Part shown: positions 7,542 through 15,591 of the stretch, piece after piece
How the letters are laid out: every line of letters starts with the position of its first letter
How positions within the stretch are numbered: the first letter of the stretch is position 1
Origin: Trichomonas tenax
Taxonomy: Eukaryota; Parabasalia; Trichomonadida; Trichomonadidae
Direction of reading: 5' to 3'
Assembly: GCA_023091735.1 (NCBI GenBank)
Contig: JALKBU010001162.1
Span: 1-15,591, forward strand
Length of the DNA stretch: 15,591 nucleotides
The notes under the pieces: model-generated
The model's input: only the letters and a program-made list of their open reading frames with translations
What the model was told of the DNA's origin: nothing
Databases searched by the model: none
Position numbers and translations under genes: made by a program

Positions 7542-8459
7542 ATGTTCGTTCATCAACACGAGCAGAAGGCCTTCCTTGGCTGGATGCGTGAGACAGGCAA
7601 CATGTTCACAGGCGAAGAGTACCAGACACGCCTCGGCATCTGGCTCTCCAACAAGCGCCTTGTCCAGGAGCACAACTCTGCTAACCTTGGTTTCACAGTT
7701 GCTCTCAACAAGCTCGCTCACCTTACACCAGCTGAATACCGCTCCCTCCTTGGTTTCCGCATGAACTCTGCCCAGCGCAAGGCTACAGTTTCCAACGCCG
7801 TTGCTAACGATGCTGTCGACTGGCGTGATAAGGGTGTTGTCAACCCAATCCAGGACCAGGGCCAGTGTGGCTCTTGCTGGGCTTTCTCTGCCATCCAGGC
7901 TCAGGAGTCAGTCTACGCTATTGCTAACGGCAAGCTCGAGAAGCTTTCCGAGCAGAACCTCGTCGATTGCGTTACAAGCTGCTATGGCTGCAATGGTGGT
8001 CTTATGGATGCTTCTTATGACTACGTTATTGCTCACCAGGGTGGCAAGTTCTCCTACCTTGCTGACTACCCATACACAGCTCGTGATGGCTCCTGCAAGT
8101 TCTCTGCTGCTAAGGCTGGCTCCATGATCAAGTCCTACGTCAACATTGAAGAGGGCTCTGAGAAGGATCTTGCTGCTAAGGTTTCCACAATAGGCCCAGC
8201 TTGTATCGCTATCGATGCTTCTCAGTGGTCATTCCAGCTCTACTCCGGTGGTATCTATGATGAATCCCGCTGCTCTGCTACAAACCTCGATCATGGTGTT
8301 GGCTGCGTTGGCTACGGCACAGAGGGCACAAAGAACTACTGGATTGTCCGCAACTCCTGGGGCCAAGGATGGGGTGAGAAGGGCTACATCCGCATGGTCA
8401 AGGACAAGAACAACCAGTGTGGTGAGGCTACAATGGCTTGCGTCCCACAGGCTAAGTAA
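7542..8459 (+). CDS. Cathepsin L-like cysteine peptidase (clan CA, family C1), intact
   Basis: A 305-residue papain-family peptidase with every key element. The propeptide carries the ERFNIN-type spacing (Glu26, Arg30, Trp34, Asn37, Val41, Asn45), the cathepsin L signature, followed by LNKLAHLTPAEY. The mature enzyme probably starts near residue 85-92 (NAVANDAVDWRDKG). The catalytic set is Gln106, Cys112 in QGQCGSCWAFSA, His251 in LDHGVGCVGYG and Asn271 in VRNSWGQGWG. GCNGG is at 149-153. It should hydrolyse proteins in lysosome-like vacuoles or after secretion, as related trichomonad enzymes do. The protein starts MFVHQHEQ with no hydrophobic signal peptide. All 18 lysines are AAG and C-ending codons dominate, unlike the neighbours, which suggests high expression. 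The stop overlaps a TAAA. Confidence 0.95.
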   Translation: MFVHQHEQKAFLGWMRETGNMFTGEEYQTRLGIWLSNKRLVQEHNSANLGFTVALNKLAHLTPAEYRSLLGFRMNSAQRKATVSNAVANDAVDWRDKGVVNPIQDQGQCGSCWAFSAIQAQESVYAIANGKLEKLSEQNLVDCVTSCYGCNGGLMDASYDYVIAHQGGKFSYLADYPYTARDGSCKFSAAKAGSMIKSYVNIEEGSEKDLAAKVSTIGPACIAIDASQWSFQLYSGGIYDESRCSATNLDHGVGCVGYGTEGTKNYWIVRNSWGQGWGEKGYIRMVKDKNNQCGEATMACVPQAK

Positions 8460-8460
8460 A
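8457..8460 (+). promoter_or_regulatory. TAAA polyadenylation signal overlapping the stop codon
   Basis: The stop TAA at 8457-8459 plus the next A forms TAAA. In T. vaginalis the tetranucleotide UAAA, often carrying the stop codon, is the reported polyadenylation signal. The match is seen; its use here is inferred. Confidence 0.5.
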
Positions 8461-8840
8461 TAATCGGATAATTCCTGAGTTTATACAACAATTATCTTCT
8501 TTTTTAATATTTATTCAATTATATTATGATGAATAATTTAATATTATTCAAACTAAAATTTAATTTATAAAATCCATTTGCTCCCTTTATAGTTAATCAA
8601 TTGCTGCAGCATTTCACGGCTTTTTATTAAACAATATTTTATCAGAAGAATAAAATATTTCATTATAGCATAAATAAGCTTTACCAATAAACTACAAAGC
8701 ATGAGTTATATTGAATGCCCAACATCGAAATGTATATTTCCCTTCAATATTCTAAAAAAATATTTTATTGAGTCAATATTTTTAAATTTTATGATTATAT
8801 CCATACAAAACACCCAAAAATGTAATCAAATATATATAAA
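8461..8840. other. AT-rich intergenic stretch
   Basis: It holds the 3' flank of the peptidase gene and the promoter of the RRM gene. No exact TCAY(T/A) match was found in the last 60 bases before the ATG at 8841, so the RRM gene may use another core element. The open frame from 8701 in a different frame has no domain and runs into the RRM gene. Confidence 0.4.
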
Positions 8841-9713
8841 ATGGTTGGAATTGACGATGTCCCAAAAAATAAACATAAAAAATCTGAAATGACCGAGAAA
8901 CAGGATTCGGCGTCAGTAGACAGTCGAACTGTTTACGTTGGGAATCTCCCTTTCAGTACGACGGAGTCAGAGATCAAGGAATTGTTCATGGTTTACGGTC
9001 GGGTTTGCGAGATAAAATCGTTAAACAGAGTAAACTCTCACCAATTCGGTGGGGTGATGTTCGTCATAATGGAGACCGAAGAGATCGCCAAAAAGGCCGT
9101 CGAGGGATTAAATCAAACGATATTTGGAAATAGAACATTAAAAGTTTCGATTGCCGTGAGAAAGACAACAGATCAAGACAAAAAACGTGATGCACCGCGA
9201 TTCCAGGAGCCAAAATCTAAATATGATCATTATCCACTGCAAAGAAACAGGGACTTACATTTAAGAGAACATTATACTTCCGAACCAAACGACAGTTATT
9301 ATGACCAGCCGCGAGGAGAGCCCCGGAGATACGAGAAACCGCGCCCAAGCCAAGATTATCCAACGTATAATCCTGATTATTCGCCAAGAAAGTACCCTGA
9401 TGATCCTTATGACAGCTATAACCATCCTTATCCACCAAAATCTGCAACAATCGATCGAAGATATGAACCAGTAGACAGATATGATCAATATCCACGTTAT
9501 GGAAGGCCAGATAACTACGAAAGGAGCCCACGCGATCAGGGTTACAAGGATGAACCGAGAATGCAGTATTATGATAGATATGATTCTTACAAGAGAGATG
9601 AAAGGCCGCCTAGATCGGATATAGATGAATACCATCAGATGCTGCCGCCTTCAACTGATTATCGTTATTCAAATTACCCGTCTCCACCAAATTATAACAG
9701 AGAATACAGATAG
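8841..9713 (+). CDS. RNA-recognition-motif protein with Tyr/Pro/Arg/Asp-rich tail
   Basis: A 290-residue protein with one RRM at about residues 30-108 and a long disordered tail. RNP2 is VYVGNL (31-36). The RNP1 position reads FGGVMFVIM (69-77), where the usual first aromatic is Val72 and the last is Met77, leaving Phe74 as the main stacking residue. The end of the domain, GNRTLKVSIAVRK, is canonical. From about 115 to the C-terminus the sequence is dominated by Tyr, Pro, Arg, Asp and Ser (for example YDRYDSYKRDERPP), as in splicing factors and other proteins that form RNA granules. The likely role is mRNA processing or binding in the nucleus; the exact target is unknown. Start choice: ATG at 8841 gives a Lys-rich leader, and Met17 (8889) is an alternative. 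No initiator supports either. Confidence 0.9.
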   Translation: MVGIDDVPKNKHKKSEMTEKQDSASVDSRTVYVGNLPFSTTESEIKELFMVYGRVCEIKSLNRVNSHQFGGVMFVIMETEEIAKKAVEGLNQTIFGNRTLKVSIAVRKTTDQDKKRDAPRFQEPKSKYDHYPLQRNRDLHLREHYTSEPNDSYYDQPRGEPRRYEKPRPSQDYPTYNPDYSPRKYPDDPYDSYNHPYPPKSATIDRRYEPVDRYDQYPRYGRPDNYERSPRDQGYKDEPRMQYYDRYDSYKRDERPPRSDIDEYHQMLPPSTDYRYSNYPSPPNYNREYR

Positions 9714-10042
9714 ATTTGAACAACAGATAAATCTCCGACTGTTTTATTCAATTAATAAAATACAACGTATATTAGATTGTTTTCTCTGTTATATAAAATC
9801 TCATTTTAATAAATCATTATATTCAGTATTTTTATATATCAAATATGCACATACATAACGAAATAAAACTATTTATCGCTAAACACAGATCAAAAACAAA
9901 AATATTTTTACAAATTGATATTACTTACAGTATTCAATATATTCTATATTGGATATAACATATATAAAGAAAGAATATGTTTACAACATAAAGAAATAGT
10001 GATATATTGTTCAAATATATCAAAGTTTAAGAAATAGGTGTT
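9714..10042. other. AT-rich intergenic stretch between convergent genes
   Basis: The 3' flank of the RRM gene and of the minus-strand remnant at 10043-10455. It contains only AT-rich sequence with TATATA runs. I see no gene or clear repeat. Confidence 0.5.
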
Positions 10043-10455
10043 TTAGAGATCCTTTCTTTCGTTGATGTATTCCTCCATCTTTTTGATTATTGATTTCTGA
10101 TCATAATCTGATAAGTATCCACAAATTTTCTCAAAACAATTATGGACATATTTGTAATGATTTGCTTTGTATAAAACTGCAGCAGCTTCAAAATCACCTT
10201 TATAGATGCAGTATGCGAATGCAGTGATCAGTGGTTTGTCTCTTGGTGGCTTATCTAATAGAATATGGATTTCCAATCAACAGAGGATATTTTTAGAGCA
10301 TGTTCAGCTGCCTGTTCGCTATTTTTTCCAACGTAATATAGAAAACAAACTTTGTGATACTCTTCAGGATCTAAAAACTTTTCAGGAACACCTAAATATG
10401 AAGCATAATCAATAACTCCATGAACCCTCACTCCAAGGTCAATTAATTTCTCTGT
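10043..10455 (-). pseudogene. Truncated, frameshifted remnant of an unrecognised helical protein
   Basis: Two overlapping minus-strand frames together read as one protein of about 130 residues. The upstream frame (10455 to the TAG at 10255-10257) contains GVIDYASYLGVPEKFLDPEEY and YVGKNSEQAAEHALKIS in its course. The downstream frame (10276 to the TAA at 10043) carries HILLDKPPRDKPLITAFAY, FEAAAVLYKANHYKYVHNC and IIKKMEEYINERKDL. The frames differ by one base near 10260-10280, so a single indel joins them. There is no ATG; the upstream frame opens after a TAA at 10456-10458, so the 5' part is missing. The pattern resembles an alpha-helical repeat (solenoid) domain, but no family is recognised. 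It may be a duplicated fragment of a gene elsewhere. Confidence 0.55.
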
Positions 10456-10674
10456 TTAAAACTGTCAAATTTGTAGTCAAAAAATTCAATTTTTTTTTAA
10501 AAATTGCAAATTCATTCAATGTTTTTGATATAGACACGAACATTGACTTTGAGTTAAATCAATGCGGATTTTCTCTTTAAATTATAAAATTACTTTCCTA
10601 ATGATTTGAAACTATAAAAAGAATCAAAAAACTTTTCTTTTAATCATCAATAAATTAATAAAAAAATCGCATTA

Positions 10675-10821
10675 AATGTCAGGATCGTATTCTAAATAGC
10701 TTTTTGCGTCGTTTTCTGCATTTTGAAGATTGAGACTTTTTGCTTGAGAATTACATTTCGGCCAATTTTTGCAGGAATATTTAGTGCTGAATTGATTGGA
10801 TTTGTATAAGAATGCGGAAAC
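10675..10821 (-). other. In-frame open extension after the TGA of the helical gene
   Basis: Directly after the TGA at 10822-10824 the same frame stays open for 49 codons to a TAA at 10672-10674. The sequence includes YKSNQFSTKYSCKNWPKC and QNAENDAKSYLEYDPDI. It is hydrophilic and protein-like. It could be the original C-terminus cut off by a recent nonsense mutation, a readthrough extension or a chance open stretch. In this AT-rich DNA 49 codons without a stop is uncommon but not decisive. Confidence 0.35.
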
Positions 10822-11682
10822 TCATTTATCTTTGATATGACTGTATAGAAATGGTGTTATTTCAAGATCTGAACTTACATCCGGATAAATCTTTAAATCT
10901 TTTTTGTTGAGTTTCAATGCAAAAATTTTTGCATTTTCAATATCGTGTTCAAGATAGAAAAGAAACGCATTGTAGTTGAATGAGTCTGAATCGATAAAAG
11001 ACTTGAAATTGAACAATTGGTCAGAAGTTTGGCAATATTGATATATCCAAAATGATTGAATTTTGTTACCAAATGAAATCAACTTATTTGTGAAAAGATT
11101 ATTTTTTCTTGAAATTGATTCAATCAGAAACCGTTCTAAATTATATTTCTTAAAATCAATATTTGGGGATAATGGATCCATAATGAAACTGTAAACGCGA
11201 TCGTAATTTAGCGCTTTGACTGCATCTGCAAAAATTTCTTCAACATAATCATTCATGAAATTTTTGAAGAATTTCTCAACAAATGTTTTCTCATCATTTA
11301 CAAGATTTGTGTTTTGAATTCTAGATACGATAAAAAGCTTGAACAGTTTAGCATTATCCAAATGATAGTTCTTCTGCTTGAAAATCTTCTTTGGATAAGG
11401 TTCATCATATAATGAAATAATTTTCGATGCATAGAGATAATCTGATCGATTCAGTGATTGATGGAAATACCAATCGAGGTTGTAACTGCTAAAGTTCACT
11501 TTATCCAAAATTAATGTTACAATAATTTGTTTAACCAAAGCGTAATCGTGATCATAATATAGTTTTTCAAACAATCTTCTCGACGTTGATTCACTGTAGA
11601 ACTTGAGTAATGCTTTTATATCGTAATATTGATTGTATTTCATTGAATGAATCACAATCTGATCTAAGTTAATTGAATTCAT
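10822..11682 (-). CDS. Hypothetical protein, alpha-helical, no family recognised
   Basis: A 286-residue protein starting MNSINLDQIVIHSMKYNQ, ending at the TGA (10822-10824). It is rich in Lys, Asn, Tyr, Phe, Ile and Leu, with repeated hydrophobic-polar patterns (IKALLKFY, RRLFEKLYY, ALVKQIIVTLI, AKLFKLFIVSRI, ERFLIESIS) that suggest a series of helices, perhaps a solenoid. No signal peptide or membrane segment is evident. The frame extends 11 codons further upstream only to a TTG, so I use the ATG at 11682; an initiator match 25 nt upstream supports it. The AT-rich composition suits its surroundings. Large lineage-specific families of helical and ankyrin proteins are common in trichomonads, and this could be a divergent or truncated member. 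The gene may be longer at the C-terminus (see the open extension at 10675-10821). Confidence 0.55.
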   Translation of the reverse strand: MNSINLDQIVIHSMKYNQYYDIKALLKFYSESTSRRLFEKLYYDHDYALVKQIIVTLILDKVNFSSYNLDWYFHQSLNRSDYLYASKIISLYDEPYPKKIFKQKNYHLDNAKLFKLFIVSRIQNTNLVNDEKTFVEKFFKNFMNDYVEEIFADAVKALNYDRVYSFIMDPLSPNIDFKKYNLERFLIESISRKNNLFTNKLISFGNKIQSFWIYQYCQTSDQLFNFKSFIDSDSFNYNAFLFYLEHDIENAKIFALKLNKKDLKIYPDVSSDLEITPFLYSHIKDK

Positions 11683-11704
11683 GTTAATGTCAAATTTGAT
11701 ATTT

Positions 11705-11709
11705 AGTGA
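11705..11709 (-). promoter_or_regulatory. Initiator (Inr) TCACT for the minus-strand helical gene
   Basis: The reverse complement of agtga at 11705-11709 is TCACT, with +1 at 11707 and a 25-nt leader to the ATG at 11682. It lies within the plus-strand codons of surface-protein remnant A, so one piece of DNA would serve two unrelated uses. A chance match remains possible. Confidence 0.4.
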
Positions 11710-11820
11710 ACCCAAAAAATACTACATACCTGAAGATACTGCGTATATAGATATAGGGTTGATAGATGATGAATACGCAGATATTCATCAAAGAAAACTC
11801 AACTATATTTTAGAGTGATC

Positions 11821-11922
11821 CACTTTTCTAGAAAAGGTGATAGCTTTACATGTCAGATTATATATTTTACACGTCAGAATATGACACGTAATGTATAAAT
11901 TGTGATTCTCAAGTGGAATCAC
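11821..11922. repeat. Two small palindromes inside the interruption of copy A
   Basis: A near-perfect palindrome, cacttttctagaaaaggtg, lies at 11821-11839. An inverted repeat, gtgattc and gaatcac, with a 7-base loop lies at 11902-11922. Short direct repeats of the type acatgtcaga and acacgtcaga lie between them. They may mark the insertion that split copy A, but no terminal repeats bracketing the whole 275 bases were found. Confidence 0.45.
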
Positions 11923-12632
11923 CCAATGAATTGTTCACGAATTCTTTGGCTTGCAACGTTGCCACCCATCGAAATTTCAGGCAATTTCAGCTTGCAGTGC
12001 CACCTATTTGACACTCTACAAAAATACCTTATTGTCAATTTTTACTGAAAACCTGCACCCCTATATTTTATGAAAAAAGGCAGTTAAGTTTGTACGAATT
12101 GAAACGAACAAAAATTGTGTTTAATTTATCGAATTATGAAATGGGTTCAAATCATTCTATAGAAGTGTATGCAACAGACAGTTATAGTATTAATTCATCA
12201 ATTTTAGTTTATAATTTCACAATTGTTTCAAATCGATCTCTGGATGTGGCCACGAATGATATGCTTCCTTATTACTACAATGTAACAAGCACAATCTTCC
12301 TGAATGCTTCTGTTAAGGATTCAGATCCAGAATCAAATGTTTGCATCATGTCGTCTCTTGACAATAGAATTGCAGTCAAACATACGTGTTTTAAACTTGC
12401 CAATACAAGTTTTCATAGCTTTCAAGTCAACCAAAGTCTTATAGGACTATCTTATGGAATTCATTGGTTCAGCGTTTATGCTGTAGATGCTTATCAATCT
12501 GAATCAAATCGGATTATACATTCTTTTTTTATTGTTTGCGCAAATTTCCTTCGTTGTCCATCCATAAATTACCATGTAACCAATAGAAAGAAGAACATAA
12601 TGCTACATTTGATTTCTCTCTTTTGGGTTTAA

Positions 12633-13113
12633 ATGAATAAAATAATATCTCCATATTGTTGGATTATACTAAATCATTAAATTTTATCATTCCGTTTTGA
12701 TGCAATTATTAAAATATAATTAAGGGGTGACTAACATGAAAAGTAACAGCTGTTGATAATGATTTTAAAAGTCATTATGAATGCATGGTATTTTAAAAAA
12801 CTTAACGGTAATGGCAATAGCTATTTATTAGTATTATGACTTTTCGAGTGAACATAGTTGAAAATGTAATGCGGTTTTTCAACCCAATTTCGAATAGTTT
12901 ACATCTCATGTTAGTTGCACCTTAAAGATAATTTCATCATTGAGATGTGAAATGCATTAATTGTCATCAGAGCTGCTATGGATGCGATCGTATAAACAGT
13001 TAACAAAAGATTTGCGACCCATTAATTCATTTTTAATCTTAAAAAATAGACTAAACCGTCATTGTATCGTTCGAAAAATTTTAAAGCTGATTTAAAAATG
13101 TTTGGGCTGATAA
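12633..13113. other. AT-rich stretch upstream of copy B, no gene supported
   Basis: It separates copies A and B. An imperfect palindrome, aatgattttaaaagtcatt, lies near 12759-12778. An ATG at 13098 opens a frame (MFGLINDSCF) just before copy B but in a different frame. The minus-strand frame over 13022-13252 is taken as a shadow. Confidence 0.4.
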
Positions 13114-14907
13114 ACGACAGTTGTTTCTCCTGGTGTTTATCTATTCGAATACAGTTGTTCAAATCCAACATCGTGTAAGCCGTATAATTTGAGTATTCGG
13201 CCTGGTAAATATAAGATTGAGGCATGGGGTGCTCAAGGAGGTAATACGACATATTCTTCTACTTTTTCAGAAGGTGGTCGTGGAGGATATGTCACAGGAA
13301 TCCTTGAAAATCCGAAAGATTCAATTTTGTACATTTTTCCGGGCGAAGGTGGAATTCAAGCTCCCAATCGTGAATGCTCACGTACTACATATGGTGGAGG
13401 AGGTGCTGGATGCACATCTGAACAATGGGTCTCTGCTTCAGGAGGAGGAATGAGTTTTGTTTCTATTGACCAACCTTCGAATGAGAGTGGAATTATTTTT
13501 GCTGGTGCTGGTGCTGGATCAGCTGTATATTCAACAACTGTAAATCCTGGAGGTTATGGAGGTGGTGAAAATGGTGGAGATGGAAAGAAGACTCCTGATC
13601 CTTCCTCTTCATCTCCAAGTGGAACTGGTGGAACACAAACTTCAGGTGGAACAAATTCACACAGCTCAAATTGGAATGGAGGAAAATATTATGGAGGAAG
13701 TTCTATATGGGCGGGTTATGGAAGTGGAGGCGGAAGTGGTTATTATGGAGGTGCAGCTGGTTTAGATTATGCTGCAACAGGTGGAGGTGGAAGTTCTTAC
13801 TTTTTGCCATCACTAATAAGCTGTTCAACAATTTCTGGAAACAAATTAGTGCCTTCGAGATTCTCTCTCAATCAACAAACAACAGGGAATCAGGGACATG
13901 GTGCAGTGAGAATAACATCATTTGGATATTCAATTCAATTAAGAGATCCACTCGAATCTTATTATGAAACGAATTCAACGATTTCAATACATTTGAGACT
14001 TTTGACACTCGGAGAAGGAGAAGTTGCAACTGTTCGAAGAACCTTCAACAACACAATCAAAGATGTGTTCACAGACAGACAGGACACTGGTTCTGACTAT
14101 GATTTCAATGACATCTTCTATCTTGATTGCAAAGGAGGAACATACAACATCAAATACGAAACATTAAACAAAAACAATCAGAAGCAAGAATTCACATATT
14201 CTATTCTTGTCACTAAAACTCCAGAACTTCGCGTTTTCAGTGAACCAAAAAAGTTCTATGTTTCCAATGACACAGTCTATTTAGATATCGGAGCAATTGA
14301 TGACGAATATGTTGATCTCTATGTTAATGAAAAGTCATATGGATTCTATGAACAACGTATTGTTAGTTTCTATCAACTGAAAAGGAATCAAATCATTTTT
14401 AATCTTCCAAATTATGAAATTGGTTCACAGCATACAATAGAGATATTCGCGACTGATAGTTACAAAATAAATTCAAGTATATTGACATACTCATTCACGA
14501 TTGTGACGAACAGGTCTCCAGATATAGCAACGAATGATATGTTGCCTTATTATTACGATGTATCAAACAGGATATCGCTAAACGCATCTGTCCGTGATAC
14601 AGATCCAGATCAGAACGTGTGCATCATGTCATCGATCGACAACAGGACAGCAATCAGACATCAGTGTCTCGATCTCACTGACACGAACTTCCACAGTTTC
14701 AGTGTCAATCAAAGTCTTCTCGGACTGACATACGGAATCCACTCATTCAATGTTTTTGCGATCGACAGCTTCCAATTTGAATCCAATCGCATTGTCCACA
14801 CATTTGCTCTCTTCAGTTCCTCTTTCATCCAATGCCCAACAATATACAATTCATGTATAAGAAAGATCAACTATTTGGTTTATTTAATTGTTCCAATTTT
14901 ATCTTAA
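13114..14907 (+). pseudogene. Glycine-rich (ALK-type) surface protein, copy B, start codon missing
   Basis: An open frame of 597 codons. From about 13135 it reads GVYLFEYSCSNPTSCKPY and then IRPGKYKIEAWGAQGGNT, the entry to a glycine-rich domain like that of ALK/LTK receptors (Pfam Gly_rich), running to about 13925 (HGAVRITSFGY). Gly runs (GGGGAGC, GYGGGENGG, GSGGGSGYYGG) and paired Cys support this. A second part (to about 14850) has beta-rich, Ig-like sequence with a DYDFNDIFYLD motif at 14095-14127 and many N-glycosylation sites (NNT, NSS, NQS), so it is extracellular. The C-terminus is a short hydrophobic tail, YLVYLIVPILS. The frame begins after a TAA at 13111-13113 with no ATG or signal peptide before the domain; the first in-frame ATG (13450) is deep inside it. 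An indel near 13120-13130 joining the ATG at 13098 is possible. Probably 5'-truncated; role otherwise host or cell contact by analogy only. Confidence 0.75.
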
Positions 14908-15009
14908 TTTTAATCTTGCAAAGCACTTTTGCATGTGCCTACTAAACATTGAGTTTTAAAATTGCAATTCAAATTCTAACATTTTAATGAAGATTTTTAT
15001 ACATTGCTC

Positions 15010-15135
15010 GTCAATGTTTTCGCAATCAACAGCTTTCAATTTGAATCCAATCGCATTGCTCACATATTTGCTCTCTTCAGTTCCTCTTTCATCCAATGCC
15101 CAACAATATACAATTCATGCATAAGAAAATTCTGA
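15010..15135 (+). pseudogene. Surface-protein family copy C: duplicated 3' end of copy B
   Basis: Bases 15011-15128 match 14747-14864 at 110 of 118 positions without gaps. All eight differences are transitions. The frame is preserved (VNVFAINSFQFESNRIAHIF, then FIQCPTIYNSCIRKF) and ends at a TGA at 15133-15135, without the hydrophobic tail of copy B. It has no start of its own and is a recent local duplication of a gene end. Confidence 0.85.
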
Positions 15136-15591
15136 GTTTTAACTTATTATTTAACTCCACTTTTATTCGATTCTTCAGGATAACTTAAAATTCGATTATT
15201 GCAACATACGATCATTTAATAATTGATTTTATAATGAATATGTATATAATAGCATGCATTTTATTAGTTAATTAACATTAAATTAAAATATCTTTTTCGT
15301 TTATGATACAAATCAAAAAAAATTGGACAAAATTTTTCCTTCTGTGGTGTAGTCCCGCGACCTTCATAACTTTTTATCTGATCAATATTTTTTCGATATG
15401 AAAGTACTTTCATGTACTTATTGATAGTTGTCTATCCAGTGGTATAAGTGGCACAGTCTATATGTCTATCAAATCATTGATTGCATTACAAATCGTCCAA
15501 AAATATACGATTTCCAGCATAAATGTATGCGCTACTATGCAGCATATGATATTTTTATGTGTGTTGTTGATTCAAATGCCTCTTATACGCT
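15136..15591. other. AT-rich right end, no gene supported
   Basis: Only short frames are present. On the minus strand near 15480-15580 a protein-like stretch (HTFMLEIVYFWTICNAINDL) is open but incomplete at the window edge and interrupted by a stop, so it may be another scrap. No RNA gene was recognised. Confidence 0.35.

Larger units (their letters stand above)
11699..12632 (+). pseudogene. Surface-protein family copy A: interrupted C-terminal remnant
   Basis: Two pieces match the C-terminal half of the copy at 13114-14907. Piece 1 (11699 to about 11790) reads IFSEPKKYYIPEDTAYIDIG then LIDDEYADI, matching VFSEPKKFYVSNDTVYLDIG and AIDDEYVDL. Piece 2 (about 12066 to the TAA at 12630-12632) begins FYEKRQLSLYELKRTKIVFN, matching FYEQRIVSFYQLKRNQIIFN, and carries NDMLPYYYNV and CIMSSLDNR like copy B. 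Between them lie about 275 bases with stops, where copy B has only about 30, so sequence was inserted or replaced. The glycine-rich first half is missing. Piece 2 is open from 12012 with no suitable ATG. The stop sits in a TAAA. Non-functional or a donor for gene conversion. Confidence 0.75.

Noticed and set aside
9217..9635. Two long minus-strand open frames in the RRM gene
   Set aside because: They are reverse readings of the biased Tyr/Pro/Arg/Asp codons of the tail, giving unnaturally Ile/Val-rich or odd peptides.
12012..12089. Upstream extension of copy A piece 2 as a true N-terminus
   Set aside because: No suitable ATG or signal peptide, and the stretch before about 12066 has no match in copy B.
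13217..13967. Other plus-strand frames within the glycine-rich domain
   Set aside because: Shadows of GGA-type glycine codons, with Met/Glu/Val/Trp-rich low-complexity translations.
15340..15375. Compact GC-rich patch (ggtgtagtcccgcgacc) resembling part of a tRNA
   Set aside because: No cloverleaf with acceptor, anticodon and T-arm could be drawn around it.

Overview
The window reads as nuclear DNA of a parabasalid protist, most likely Trichomonas vaginalis or a close relative. Three things point there: AT-rich DNA with intron-less genes; an initiator of the trichomonad form TCA(+1)Y(T/A) 7 to 25 nt before the ATG of four genes; and a gene set of C1 cysteine peptidases, Sel1/TPR-like proteins and a glycine-rich surface protein. 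The gene bodies are well supported. The species call is inference from this pattern, not a database match.

Layout. 1-700: repeats, with a hairpin, a foldback inverted repeat around a tandem duplication, and a 122-bp-spaced pair of palindromic repeats. 728-1141 (-): a decayed coding region. 1653-1790 (-): a short open stretch with a retropepsin-like motif. 1804-2976 (+): a cathepsin B-like protein with all catalytic positions replaced. 3082-4737 (+): a Sel1/TPR-like repeat protein. 4738-7528: a long stretch without an intact gene, holding a hairpin of about 109 bp, scraps of decayed coding sequence and a GC-rich patch. 7542-8459 (+): an intact cathepsin L-like cysteine peptidase with strong codon bias. 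8841-9713 (+): an RRM protein with a Tyr/Pro/Arg/Asp-rich tail. 10043-10455 (-): a truncated, frameshifted gene remnant. 10822-11682 (-): an unrecognised helical protein, followed in frame after its TGA by a further 49 open codons. 11699-15135 (+): three copies (A, B, C) of one surface-protein family. A is an interrupted C-terminal remnant, B is nearly complete but has no start codon, and C is a short copy of B's 3' end.

The genes do not form an operon and I see no single new multi-gene system. The window looks like a few live genes set among the debris of duplication and decay. The items most worth a second look are the catalytically dead cathepsin B-like protein, the foldback and palindromic repeats at the left end, the in-frame TGA with an open extension, and the A/B/C duplications, where the nearest pair differs only by transitions.
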